Shown here: piece after piece, positions 48,756 through 61,589 of the stretch | Layout: the number at the start of each line of letters is the position of its first letter | How positions within the stretch are numbered: position 1 is the stretch's first letter | Origin: Wuchereria bancrofti | Taxonomy: Eukaryota > Nematoda > Chromadorea > Rhabditida > Onchocercidae | DNA length: 64,000 nucleotides | Assembly: GCA_005281725.1 (NCBI GenBank) | Contig: SSBO01000002.1 | Span: 634,902-698,901, forward strand | Direction: 5' to 3' | Notes under the pieces: generated by a model | What the model saw: the letters and a program-made list of their open reading frames with translations, nothing else | What the model was told of the DNA's origin: nothing | Database searches by the model: none | Translations under genes and position numbers: made by a program

Positions 48756-51700
48756 AAAAAATACCCTAAATTGCAAATTCAGTAAATGGATTAATGAAGA
48801 ATGGACAAAGTCTCAATGGATGTGACATTTCGGTGACTTATGACTCAATTAATTGTTTACGACTTTGCAAAAAAAAAAAAAAATATGGTAAACGTCGTTA
48901 GAAATTGACCAAGACAATAAAGTAAGAAAAAACTTAAAGTAAAATACAAATAATTTTCTTTTTAGTCCTTGCTCATTTCTAATTAAACACACAAAGCGCA
49001 ATTAATTTATAATTGATTTAAATTACAAACATCACACAGCCATATGACTATTGAAACACCCTGCATAACAAAACAGTCGATTAAAATTTCATTTTGTATT
49101 AACCACTGAAAAAAAAGAAACTGATAAGTTTTTCGTTATGCACAGTTTATTTCATAAAACAAGGATTTTATAGTTATTATAAATGAAACTGCAATTTATA
49201 AAAAAACAAACAAATTTTTCAGCTTAACAATTTCTTTATGGTTTGATATTCGAAAAAACAACAAACAAGAATGGATGATAAACGAATAAATTACTTCTAG
49301 TTCATGAATGGATGACACTGTCACTGTTAATAGAACTCGGAAAGAATGATGAAAAGATTTGGACAGTAAATTTATCCTTTGAAATCAAAGATTATGTTGT
49401 TAATTAAAGATTATATTGCTAATTCTTAATATTTTGTAGTAAATTAAAAGAAGGAAAAACAATACAAACATTTTTTCGTTTTTTCTTTATGAGGGAACAA
49501 AAATTATAATAAAGTATAATCTGAAGAAGGATGATTCGTTTGATTAAAAAAAGATATGTTGCATGGTAGTAATGTTAAATAATAGATATGATTATTAAGT
49601 AATTTTATTAATCGTTGTTTAAAAATTTAATTCGTATGTCTCGTGTTTCGAAATAAATGAATAATTTTATTATCTAGCAACATGATGTAAAAGATATATC
49701 AAGTTTAAACAATTAAAATGCGTTCTTCAGTGTCTCATAACCTTAATAAAGTAATAAATAATAAGTTATAAAATAATTTAAATGTATTTCAATCATAACA
49801 AGGCTTGAAGATAAGAAAAGCACATATGGTCAATACGCAATTGTTAAATTTATATATACTTTTATTTGTTATAAAAAAAACATGACATGGTGATTAAATT
49901 AGAGATTAATATGAGGTAATGCATAGTATTCATAAAGGTTAAAGTTCGTCACTGTTTTCATTTCCATATTTATGTAAATAATATTAGGTATCGCAAAAAA
50001 GTCTCTTATTATTTCGCATACCAAATCTACTATTCTGGAAATATTAACCGAAATGATCCCATTGATAAAATTAGATAATTTTATCAATCGTTGTTTAAAA
50101 AAATTGAATTCATATGCGTTCTGTGATGTGCAGCGATTATTTTCAATCCCATCGTTAAACAAGCGACGCTTCATAGTCACAATAAAAAATAAAATTCATA
50201 GATATTGCTTATAGCTCATCTGCATCGAAAATAGTCAACCGGTGTATTCGTGAGGGAAAGCACTTCTGTCTTTCCGCTCACTTTCCGGAAATTATTTACT
50301 GGAGAAGAGGAAAGAATTAATGAAAAATGGCAGGCGATGGTGACGGAAAACGTGGAACAACTATTAATCATTGTCATAGCACGTGAAAAGTTTTTTGTAA
50401 AAACCTGCGTATATGATAAAGTTTCTTACAAAAAGTAATCACAGAAACAATGAAAGAAACAATAAACTGACTCAATATTGATTAGAAAAGAATGCAGTTT
50501 ATGTTTCATGCTGTCACCAGCATTTCAGTGCTACCCAACCGTACTAATAAATTTTGGAATATTGCAGAACATTCTGCGATTGTATCTTTTATGCTTAACA
50601 ATATTTAGCAAAAGTATCTGTGAAACGCGTATATTCTCACGGTATTCTCAAGTGGAATAGTATTTAGTTTCTTCATTAAGGAATTTTTCATTTGAAAATA
50701 CAATTTTGAAATTTAAAAATATTTCAAGTCTGTTGAAATTTTTCAACCAAAAAATTTAATACATATATTCTTGATTTGGAAATTTAATCAATTTAGCTGA
50801 AGTTAAAACAATCCATGTCCCCAAACATTAATACCAGAAGTTATGTTCTGAACTATGAGTACACTCATGTCAAATGAAGATGTGGAATATTTATTGAGAA
50901 CTACAAACAATGCATTTTGTTGTTCTCATAATTTTATCTCCGATCTAACGAAGAGTTCATTGAACATTCCAATAACGCTTATCAGTTGTCAATAACACAC
51001 ATTTAACAAGATTTGGCGGAAAAATATGAAAGAAATGCGGTAAATGGATTTATGCAAATTAGTGTTTTAAATACTTTCATGTGCATTTTTCGGTTATTCA
51101 GGAACATTTACTTGCATAAGTTTATTATGCAATTCTATAGAGTTCCTATTTATTTATTCTCCCACCCATTTTTTGCATAAATAAATCTGAAATATTTCAT
51201 GTTTTATAACATTTATCGTTCATGCAAAAGGGTCAGCTAAGATTTATTTCGATTTTTTGAAAACGGAATATCCTCTTAATCATTTGTGTGAAATGAAATA
51301 ATTAAAATACTAAGATTAATGCTGTTAATAATTATAACAACAATGAACAGTTTTAGCAATAAATTATTTACGATGAATTTGACTTCAATTTAAATGATGA
51401 TATAAATGATAATATACTTTGTCACTTCACCGTTCACCATAATATAATCTAAGCCAACGGGTGAAAAAAAAGTCAATTAACACCATTTCTCTTACAGCAA
51501 ACTTGCGGAATAAATTAATGTTTTACATGCGAGTAAATTGTAAATAGCATTTGAGTAAAGGAAATGTCAATGCATTCTCTTTCTAGTTACGGCAAATCTT
51601 ACTTTTCTAACTTTTTACTTTCCATGAAATTTCATCTTTTTGCCTTGAGGTTAAAATGTGGGCAAAGAAATGAGTGTATACATTTTTTCGGCCATATTTC

Positions 51701-53228
51701 ATAGATTCGATTTATATGCGAACTTTCAGAATGAATAAATGTTTGTTGCGGTACGGTTATGGTAACGTCAGATTTCTGAAATGTAAGCTGGTTACTAAGT
51801 AATTAATCTTGGAACAAAAGAAGAAGAATGTACAGTATTTAGTAATCGTCCATTAGCGCAACTAATCTGCAAAAAAAAAAAAAAACAAAAAGTGAGACAA
51901 AACGATGGTAGTAAAATGCACTAACAGGTAGCATATTATTCCTAGCTTTATCTCCCTAAATAGAGAAAAGAAGGGAAAGACATTTATGACAAATATAGGT
52001 AATGCAATTTTGGATAGGTCAATATTATGAAATTAAGACATATCATTAACTAGAAATAAAAAACTTACTTGTTTTCGGTGGTCTTCAGTTTAAAAACATC
52101 TCATATAAATTTGAATTAATGATTAAATTCGCTTTTAGCCTTTTCATCACCACTGCAAATAAAGTAGAAACATTTGTGTATGATACAAATTATTACAAAT
52201 TATAAAATAGCCATGCAAATGATCACAAATTAATGATAACAGCTTAACAGCATAACATATGACAATCCACTTATGTATAGTTAACGAAAATAAGTTCGAA
52301 AAAAGTAAAACTTAAACTTAGAAATTTTGAGCAGCTATTAAATAATAATAATAAAAGTAAAGATACGTTTCCAGTTACTCTATTGAAGATCATGAGTTTA
52401 CATGGTACGGAAAGTTGCATATATTTCTTTTATATATATTCCAACCTATATTATTATCTTTACTACATAAATTGAAATAAACTGAAAAAAAAAAAGAAAT
52501 ATGAACACACAGAATATATTCCTCATAATTATATTAATATTAATAGTAAAATAGTAATTAGCAATGATTAAGAAATGACAAATTATTTGATTAATAATTA
52601 GCGAAAAATTAAGAAGCAAATCAAGTCGCCTTCAGCAATATAAATACTTGGTCTAAATATAAACTGACAGTAGCAGACTCACCGGAATAGTTGTTAATAC
52701 CGAAATAAGCAATGCTCCGAAATAAGCAAGAATCATTTTGGAGTACTGATAATGGACGAAATTTATTTTTGAAATTGTCAGACGCTTTTCAAAGTGAACG
52801 GCTTGCAACCAATCGCATCATAACGCCTAAATTCCAAATCTAACAATTATTGAATATTACTTCTCATATGTTGGAATACAGACCAACCAAAAGCAACAAT
52901 AAATAAAAGAAAGGGTTAGAAATGCTTCAAACATTGAATGGTTCTATTCTTGATTTACCTTAAAAGAATACTGAGAAGAGAAAGAGAGAAAAAAGCTCTT
53001 TTTTGTATAGAACAGTGCTTATATAGATTTATACAGATTACTTAACAGTCTGTGTAGATCAATGTCAGAGCTCTCATAAGTCATAACTCTCTGTAAGGAT
53101 CAAACGAATGATGGAATCTTTGTTGTATTTGCATATTTTCACTTAACCCTTTTCCTATGATATTTATTTCCATGGTATTATTATTATTTTGTTTAATTAA
53201 TGAACTTTGGTTAATTATTGCTTATTTC
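48756..53228. other. Long gene-poor region, right part
   Basis: AT-rich. The frame at 50250-50438 (contains FRKLFTGEEERINEKWQAMV) looks slightly coding-like but has no supported splice partners. Nothing else is supported. Confidence 0.4.
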
Positions 53229-53230
53229 AG
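53229..53230 (+). promoter_or_regulatory. Probable SL trans-splice acceptor of the zinc-finger gene
   Basis: GCTTATTTCAG ends 13 bases before the ATG at 53244, with no upstream exon visible. Confidence 0.5.
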
Positions 53231-53243
53231 ATAGCTTTTAAGA

Positions 53244-54860
53244 ATGCTTGCAGCGAATGAAGAAGGCCCGGCAGTGCCGGGAATATTAGACGTTCTCCAT
53301 TATTTGGAGAACGAACCTGTAATGCTCCATGCATTACAGGAATTTATGAATATAACGCAGCAGGTAATTATCCCATCTTTCATTTCATTTATTTATTCTT
53401 TTTTCACAAACTAATTTTTCACAAGATGAAGATGAGATGGTCTCTATACTTTATTGCAGTAGAAATGTGAGTTGTCATTAACTTTATGTTATGAATACTG
53501 GAAATAATGATAAAATAATCATTGTACGTTTTTCAGCGTGAGAGCCTGCTGAATGCCCGCTTGATCGAGGCAGAAAGAAGATTGGCGGAATATGAAGGGC
53601 AAAACGCCCAACAAGAAGTGGAAGTAGAAGAAATGGAGGAGGAACCGGCACCTCAGGAGCTGGAATTCAATATAGAAGAAGCAGAGTGGGCACCTCTGCC
53701 GGAGAGTGATGACGAAGCCGAATGGCTAGCAGAGGCAGAGTGGGCCCCTCTGCCAGAAGATAGCGAGGAAAGTCCTGAGGTGCCGGTGGCACCGGTGGAG
53801 GCAAGTGGTGTTAAGGAACCGGAAGAAGCAGTCCGAGAGATCGTCTTGTAAGTTTTAATTTAATACATTGGAAAGAAATCGAAGTAAACATTGAATTTCG
53901 CTATTCATGTAAAATGGATAAATCTAGCTAAATTTAAATTTATTTTAGAAGATCAAGGACGATCAAAGTCCCGGTTCCAGCCACGAATACGACGTTGGCT
54001 GCGGCGATACCGGAAGCATTCCGCCCCGCAGATCTAGGGGACCTTCCGGTACAGCTCCGAAGAGAGTTGGAAATGCCGCAGACGGAGCCGTACACGGTGA
54101 TTCGGCGGGCAGAAGGAAGTACCGACATCGGTAATTTTTTTCAATTTTAGTATTTTTTAGCAATTTAGCAATTTTAGCTTTTATCAATGAAATAAAGACA
54201 AAACATCCATACTGATAGATAATCAGTTCTGTCTATGCAAATAATATTTTTCTATTTTCAGTGTGCGGCATCTGTAACAGGCAGTTTGAGACGCTAAAAG
54301 GGTGGCGTATCCACGCGTCGAAGATGCATAAGCAGGATGGTAAGTACTTTACGGCAATATTCATAGTTATACATATTTGGCTTGGTCTAAAAAATACCAA
54401 ATTCATTAACTATGTATATTACAGGTTTCTGCGCCCGTTGTGGGCATTATCTCCTGCTTCCACCCGATTTTACGGCTGCGCAGAAGAGTGCAGCGATGGA
54501 ACTGCATGCCCTTGATTGGTGCCCAAGGGCATGCGCAGCCGTAATGAAGGAAAGACAGGTGAAACGCCGCCGTTTGAATCTTGTGGGGAGAGAAGAGGAC
54601 ACCCATCACCTCTTCGTTCCAGGTGAGAAATGTTTGACAAATTGATGAAAAGTTTGAAAAAAAGAAACTTTGAATGATTACAGAAAACAAACATTCAACT
54701 CATAACAAATCAATGAATTTTCTAATTAGTGAATCTCTCTTTCAGGCCAGTAACATCTTTTGGCATTCCCCATGCGGCTAACCTGTCGCTGCCTGTTCCG
54801 ACAAGTTCTCCACCCTCCATCCAGCGAAACCGGTCAAGCGGGTTAGTAGGCTTTAAATAA
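53244..54860 (+). CDS. C2H2 zinc-finger protein with acidic repeat region, GC-rich
   Basis: Exons 53244-53363, 53537-53847, 53949-54130, 54262-54339 and 54425-54622 join in frame. The last exon starts at 54751 (acceptor GCCAG), giving 332 aa; the nearer acceptor at 54745 would stop after Gly-Gln. Residues ~67-142 are strongly acidic and contain the repeat AEWAPLPE twice (near 89 and 107). A C2H2 finger lies at ~206-227 (C-x2-C-x12-H-x4-H, with CGICNRQF and RIHASKMH). A second Cys/His cluster follows (CARCGH near 233-238, then ELHALDWCPRAC), with a basic KRRR segment and a Pro/Ser-rich tail. Codons are much richer in G and C than in neighbouring genes. Nucleic-acid binding is likely. The finger spacing also recalls fingers of R2/NeSL-type retroelements, but five canonical introns argue for a host gene or a domesticated element. 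Confidence 0.75.
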
Positions 54861-55075
54861 AATAGAAAATTAAAAAATAAAAAGATTCAAAAATGAAAAT
54901 AAAAAAAATAAAAAAATAAGAAAATAGAAATAAAAAAGAATAAAAGTAAAAAAAATAAAAAAAAAATAAAAATAAAAAAAACAAAAAAAATTTAAAAAAA
55001 AATAAAAAACGAATAAAAATAAAAAGAAGAAAAAATAAAAAAAACCAAAAAAAATTAATAAAAAGAAGCTTTTTT
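54861..55075. repeat. A-rich low-complexity tract
   Basis: About 200 bp of AAAAATAAAA-type sequence almost lacking C on the plus strand, directly downstream of the zinc-finger stop. The minus-strand open frame 54853-55089 is its Phe/Leu/Tyr translation, not a gene. Confidence 0.9.
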
Positions 55076-56449
55076 TCCAGTTTTTTCAACTAATATTGTT
55101 TATGAAAGCGGTTGAATTCTAAATGTGCTTAATAAAAAAGTAGGGATTTGCAGATTTTTGGAAAACTAATTTAGATATCATATATTATCACCCCTGGTTG
55201 GAATGATTAGGACTTAAAAAATGATTTTCATACTCCATTTCGAATTCAACTGCTTATTTTTATTTTTAAATTTTGGTAGCCCCCATTTGGGCAGTTAACA
55301 CTTGTTAGTGTTTATCTTTAACTAATTATTTGTTTCAGTTAATTTCGTCCCTTTTTTTCTTTTTTTTACTAAGACTATTTTCCTTTTGTGGAAGTTTAAT
55401 CTTTCCACAATCTTTTTTGTATTTTATAGTTAAGTTTATAATACTCAATTTTTGATGTTTGTTTTTTTAACTACGATTTATTAACAGTTGTTAGTAATGT
55501 TGAAGTAATTGTATTCTAAATGTGAATAAGAATCTAATATATGTTATCATTGATAATTTTTTTGATGATACTGTTGTCAAAATTTGAATTTCGTAAGGGA
55601 TTTTTACTCTAATTTGAATTCAATTTCCATTTTTGTTTTCAATTTCGATATTATTTTATTTTCACTTCCTTTTTCTTTTTAAAACTTTTTCATGTTGGTT
55701 GTTTTCATGTTGCTTATATGTATTTTTTACTGAACATTCTTTTATTGATGGGGTACCAACTCGCGTTTCTAGTTAGCTTTTTAATATTTTAATTTTAAAT
55801 GTAGTTTGAATATTTGGTTACACTTTTTCATTTTTATTGCAATTCAATTGACTATGCTTATTTAATATTTATGTAATTTTATTTATACTATCAGTTTTTT
55901 TTGTGCGCTTTTTTTACACGTGCTACGAGTCGGTACCCAATTTGGTAACTAGGTATCCATTTCTTGTTGATATTTATTTCCTTCCACTAAAATTAATGGA
56001 AATTAGCATAATTTTAAGTAAGGAACATTTCTTTGAATTGAATTTTCTTCAATGAAATTTTAATTTGAATTTGGACTTAACTTTTTAGTCTTTTTGAATT
56101 CTCCTATTTTCGTTTGTCAAATTCCGAAGTTTTTGAGTGAGTTATTAGGTTTTTCAATTTTTAGATTAATTTTCAAGCATTAAAAAAATGAACTTTTTGT
56201 TTTGATTTTCTAATTTTTGAATAATGACGTTTTTGGATTTTTGGATTTTTTTTGAATTCAGAATTTTCTGTTTTTGAATTTCCAAATAAAAAAATTTTTT
56301 TTTTAAATTTTTTATTAATTTTCAATTTTTCGTTTTCTTAATTTTTTTCTAGATTTTTTGTTTTTCGTTTTTTTTTCTATATAAAAAATTTTCAACTTTC
56401 TAGATTTTTTTGTTGCACATTTTCCAATCTTGCATTTTATTAATTGCAT
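55076..56449. other. T-rich intergenic DNA with one inverted repeat
   Basis: No exon is supported. GGGTACCAACTCG at 55751-55763 and CGAGTCGGTACCC at 55926-55938 form an imperfect inverted pair (12 of 13) around ~160 bp. Confidence 0.5.
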
Positions 56450-58860
56450 GCTTTCTGTTAGCACCACTTACCTTTCGTAAATTGATCTCATTTTTGGTAC
56501 TTTTATTTTTAAATTAAGTTGTAACTTTAAATGGTTTCTTTCTTGCATGTTTTCTGAATATTTAATTTCACTAACTGCATGCCTTTTGATAACTTCACCT
56601 GTTTCTTTGTAGCATTTTTGATTGGTATTTAGTTAACTTGCATGCAGTTCAGTATTTTTTAATTGCTGCATGCTGTTCACTAATTATTCTCGAATTATAT
56701 TTTGAATTGCTTGCATTAAATAAATTCGTTTTCCTTTTTCTTTACTTTTTCCGCATTTTTGAGTTGCCTCTACTAATTGCATCTTTTAGTTTAGTATTTA
56801 TTGTTATTGCATGAATTTTACGTGTTCCATCTAACTGCATGCTTTTGCTCGTTACTTATATTAATGCATGAATTTTATGTGATTTAACTAATTGCGTGAA
56901 TATTGCTTCTTGATGTTATTGCATGAATTTCATACGAGCTTTTCTTTTTTTTTGTTTTGTTTCATTGATGCCGCATGTATTTTACGTGATTTGATTAAAT
57001 GCATTTTACGTATTTCAACTGATTGCATGCCTTTGTTCGTTACTTACTGTTCATGAGATCACTTTAGTTTTTTTGACTAACTGCATGCTTTTGTTAGGTA
57101 CTTCTTTTTACTAATTGCATTTTGTTAGGTTTTTGTTTGTTACTTATTGTTGATGCATGCTTTCTAAATTTTTTTTGATTAACTGCACGCTTTGTTTTTT
57201 AGTTCTTATTATAGCATGGAAGTGACGCGGTTCAACTAATTGCATGCTTTTTCGTTACTTACTGTTCATGAGATCACTTTACATTTTTTAATTAATTTGC
57301 ATGCCTTTGTTGAGTACTTACATCGATGCATGTGCTAACTTGCTATTTATCCTTGCTGCATGTTCAACTAACTGCATGCATTTGTTTATTACATTTTGTT
57401 GCTGCATGTATTTTATGTGATTTGAGTAACTGCATGCCTTTCTCTGTTATTAATTGTTGATGTTCATTTTACGTGTTTCAACTAATTGCATGCCTTTGTT
57501 ACTTATTTTTGATGAATTCATTTTATGTGTCTACTAAATGCATGATATTGTTTCTTAATGTTATTGCATGAATTTTATGTAGTTTGACTAACTGCATGCT
57601 TTTGTTTATTACTTACTTTTGTTCATTTTACGTTTTTTTAATTAATTGCATGCTTTTGTTGGTTATATTTATACATGTATTAATTGCATGTTTTTGTTTG
57701 GTATTTATATTAATACATGTTACTAACTGAATGTTTTTGTTTGCTACTTATCCATGCTGCGTGTTTAACTAACCGCATGCTTTCGTTTTTTTTTTGTTGG
57801 TTATTGTTAATTATTTTTTGTTAGTTATTTTGTTTGTTAGTTATTCATGCTGCATGTTTAACTAACTGCACACTTTTATTCGTTACTTAATGTTCATCCC
57901 TTCATTTTAAGTTTTTTAATTAATTGCATGCCTTTGTTAAGTACTTATATTTATGCATGTACTAACTGCATGCTCTCGTTTGCTATTTATCCATGTTGCA
58001 TGTTCAACTAATTGCATGCTTTTTTGATAATTCTATTGCATTCATTTTACGTTGTTCAACTAATTCTATGCTTTTGTTACGTGTTGTTGATGCTTTCATT
58101 TTATGTAGTTCGATTAACTGCATGCTTTTTTGTTTCTTTTTAATGCTGCATGCGTTTTTGTGGTTTGACTGATTGCTTGCCTTTGTTTTTTACTTACTGA
58201 TGCTGTGTATAATTTACCTAGCTTAACTAACCGCATGCTTTTCTTTTTAACTTATTGTTGATGCATACATTCAACCGCATGCTTTTTTTGTTACCTATTT
58301 TTAATGCATGCATTTTGCATGGTTGCATGGAATTAATATGGTTCAATTAACTGTATCATTTTGTTCTTTGCTTACTGTTAATGCATGAATTTTAAGTAAT
58401 TTAACTAACTGCATGAATATTACTTCTTAATGTTATTGCATGAATTTTATGTGGTTTGACTAACTGCATGCTCCTGTTTGGTACTTATATTAATGCATGT
58501 ACTAACTGCATGTTTTTGTTTGCTACTTATCCGTGCTGTATGTTTAACTAACTGCATGCTTTATTGCTACTTATTGCTATTGTATTCATTTTATGTTGTT
58601 CAACTAACTGCAGGCTTTTGTTTGTTACCTATTATTGATGCATTCGTTTTGCATGGTTGCATGGAATTAACGCGGTTCAACTAACTGCATGCTTTTGTTT
58701 GGTATTTCTTATTGATGCATGTATTTTGCGTCGTTTAACTAACTGCGTCCTTCATTTTAATTCTTATTGTTATTACACGTATTTTACGTGTTCGACCAAC
58801 TGTATTCTCTTGTCTGTTGCTTATTGCATGAATTTTGCTTAGTTCAGTTGGCTCAAGCTT
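56450..58860 (+). repeat. Degenerate minisatellite, main array, rich in TGCATG
   Basis: Roughly 55-60 bp units recur for ~2.4 kb. A typical unit has ACTAACTGCATGCTTTTG, TTTGTTACTTATT, then GATGCATGCATTTTACGTG. Units vary in length and sequence, which indicates an old array. Most carry one or two TGCATG motifs; GCATGC is palindromic, so both strands carry GCATG. The right end (58397-58860) continues into non-repetitive flank also present in segment D. The open frames in it (58478-58842) are repeat translations. Confidence 0.9.
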
Positions 58861-61080
58861 GTTTAGAGATTAACTGTTCGTGCATTTCAGTTAGTTCATT
58901 TTAGTCGTACATTCAGGAAAAGAGGAAGAAACGAAAATGTGCAGAATGCAAAAAGTCGGTATGCATTTTCAATTGGATCCCGACATTGTTAGTTTTCAGA
59001 GATCTCACCATTTTCAAACTAGTTGTGGAACTTTTCAAAATTTGGTGTTCCCGTTTTAATTTTTTGAAGTTGTGCATTAATACCATTAAATATGTTCTTA
59101 CAGCTATTAGAAATTGCTGTTCTCGTACCGGTTTCCATTTTATTGTTTGAATAATATGAAGAAACTGATCTAGTCAATCTCCATTTATGTCACTTTAGTA
59201 TTTTTGCTATTTTTAAATCAATTTTTATCATTTTTCATATGCAAATGTTTCCCACCAACTAATCGATTTATATCAGTCGTAAGCAAAATTTGTGATTTCG
59301 TTCCTTTTTTCGAAATTCTTTAATTAAATATTAATCAATAACATAAAACTAATCGATTTGCAGTGAAATTTTCATTTTCAACCATTTTTTTTACCGGGAA
59401 AGATATTACTTATTTAGTGAAAATTTTGCATATTTTCCTGCAAAAATTTTTGCAAAGTTCAAATTGATAGAATTTCTTTTTTCTTTTTGTTTTTCTTATT
59501 TTATAACAGAATATAAGTAGCAAAATTTCTGCGTCCATCTCAACACTCATTGAAGTGTTTACGCTCGATCATATTCGCTCACATTGCATTAAATTGGCAA
59601 TTTCTATTGTGTATGGTATTTCCATGAATTATATTATATATCTTTCAGATTCTTTCGGTGTCTAAGATCGCTTGTTTTTGAATCTGTTTGAAATCAAATT
59701 GGTTGAAATTATCTGTTTTCCATATATTTGACAATCATTTTCTACAGACAATGTTGCCATCAATTTGATCAACACAAATTTCTGCATGCAGCAGACCTTA
59801 TTTTGACTTTTTCAAGCTGTATTCAACCAATTTCTGGAAATCTTATCGAGAAACAACTTAGTGGTGAAGTATATCGATTTTTTGTACTCAAATAAAATAC
59901 GTTCTGACGGAACGCTATAAGTAATTGGCAGATATAATTTCATCAGTTATAAACGATTGATTGTGGAAAGATCACGGGGTGTTGGTTAGTGTTACTCTTT
60001 GAAATGATGTAATATTTTCAAGTTTATCATTTAACTATGTAATGTACAGTTGGAAGATAGATGAATAGTGTTGGAAGATTGGCTTGAAATTTAATAACTG
60101 CAAGATCAACTAAAAAGATTTGAATAGTTGCAACTATAATCAGTATTTTGGATTGTAAAATGGTTTTATCGTTTAATTAAACCTATCAAAAAATTGTGCT
60201 ACGGGAGAAATTTAAATGTTTGTCCTAATAATAAAGTTAACTGTATTTTTTAATTATTAGCAGCAATAATAATAAAAATGCGATAATATATCTGCAATAT
60301 TATAACTACAAATATGGTTAAGTTTCATATATAATAAGTAAAATATTATGTCAACTTTTTTGTTTTTCTCACTTGTCGTTTAAATTTAATCTTTTCAATT
60401 TTACTTTTCTTTCAAATATATTTTAATGCTTCTTTCTTGTGCCAACCAATAACCCCTGTTTTACTATTAAGTGTATCTAGGGGATGATGTACTAATCAAA
60501 ATATATTTCTTAAAAAGCTGCTGCTAAATTAAATGACCAATTTTAAGTAAGCTTAATTAGTGACAAGACATCAGATGAATTATAGCATTCCATCAAAAAA
60601 ATGGATGTGTGATACTGATATGACAAAAGGCATTGACATACCACTTGATTAATTAGGTTTTATTTGTTCAGGTTCTTATTTATTTACTTTTAGAATTGGA
60701 TTATTTAGTTACTTATTTTTAAGTGTGTACTTTATTCACAGCATTAATTAGTTAATAATACAAATAAAAAAATGTAGAATCTGATGAATTTTCGTCAAGG
60801 CGTGATCGTTTATTGCTTTTGTGTTTGTATAATGTTAGAATTATTCGATTGGTATTCGATTGGTGCTCGAATGAGTGATTATTAAAGCATTTGGTTCAGT
60901 AATCGAAAGTTAGATGATTTATTGTATTGAAACATGCGGTAAATGAAATTGAAGTTTTTAATTTCCATTTTCTTACCGTATTTTGTAATGAATGAGTAAA
61001 TTTTCACCGGAAAAATTTTAATGAATTTTCATAATTATCTTATCTAACAATTATCTTTATTCCACTACTTATTAGGTACA
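58861..61080. other. Flank of the minisatellite and AT-rich intergenic DNA
   Basis: To ~59130 it matches ~3500-3785. Beyond that it is unique AT-rich DNA with no supported exon. Confidence 0.5.
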
Positions 61081-61589
61081 ATGACTGATGCATTAAATTC
61101 ATGATCAAGTACTCAACAATTACCAAAAACATATTTAGAATCAGTTCCTCGGCAATGTACATATATTGTCGATCCTACCAATTATAACATAGTATGAACT
61201 TTTTTATCATTTCTTTAAAAAAAACCTAGCAATTATCTTATCAGTCATAATTAATTCTTCTTTTCTATTCTCTCCACTTTTTTTAGCATTTGAACAGCAT
61301 GAAACAAACGATGAATCCAAAACATTAATATCAGAAACATTGGAAAATAAAAAAAAAAATACGGTGAAAGTTCCATTTTATAAACTAAATTAGATTTTTC
61401 TATCATCTTTCAAATTTAGCTGTAATTGTAAGTGTAACAGTAGCTGTAATTTTAGGATGAAGAAAGAATGAAAGAAATAACTCTGAAACGCTTAATACAA
61501 ATAATGATGCCATTATAACAGGAATAATTGATGAACAATTTACAACTAAAACTATTGAAGTATCAAAGGATGATGATACAACAAAAGAG
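61081..61589 (+). pseudogene. Decayed single-pass membrane-protein gene
   Basis: Three exon-like pieces are seen. The first, 61081-61191, reads MTDALNS, an in-frame TGA at 61102-61104, then a stretch containing LESVPRQCTYIVDPTN. The second, 61287-61363, contains FEQHETNDESKTLISE. The third, ~61420-61589, has a hydrophobic segment AVIVSVTVAVILG, an in-frame TGA at 61458-61460, then a basic patch RKNERNN and an acidic tail. The layout suggests an extracellular part, one transmembrane helix and a cytoplasmic tail. Both TGA codons could be former CGA (Arg), and exon phases fail to match by one base at each junction; one exon has a long A run. I infer a pseudogene; sequencing errors are the alternative. 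The family is unknown. Confidence 0.5.

Noticed and set aside
54853..55089. 78-codon minus-strand frame rich in Phe and Leu
   Set aside because: Pure translation of an A-rich low-complexity tract.
58478..58842. Hydrophobic open frames within the minisatellite (and their copies at 3117-3502)
   Set aside because: They are translations of the tandem repeat, lack splice or start context, and recur because the repeat recurs.
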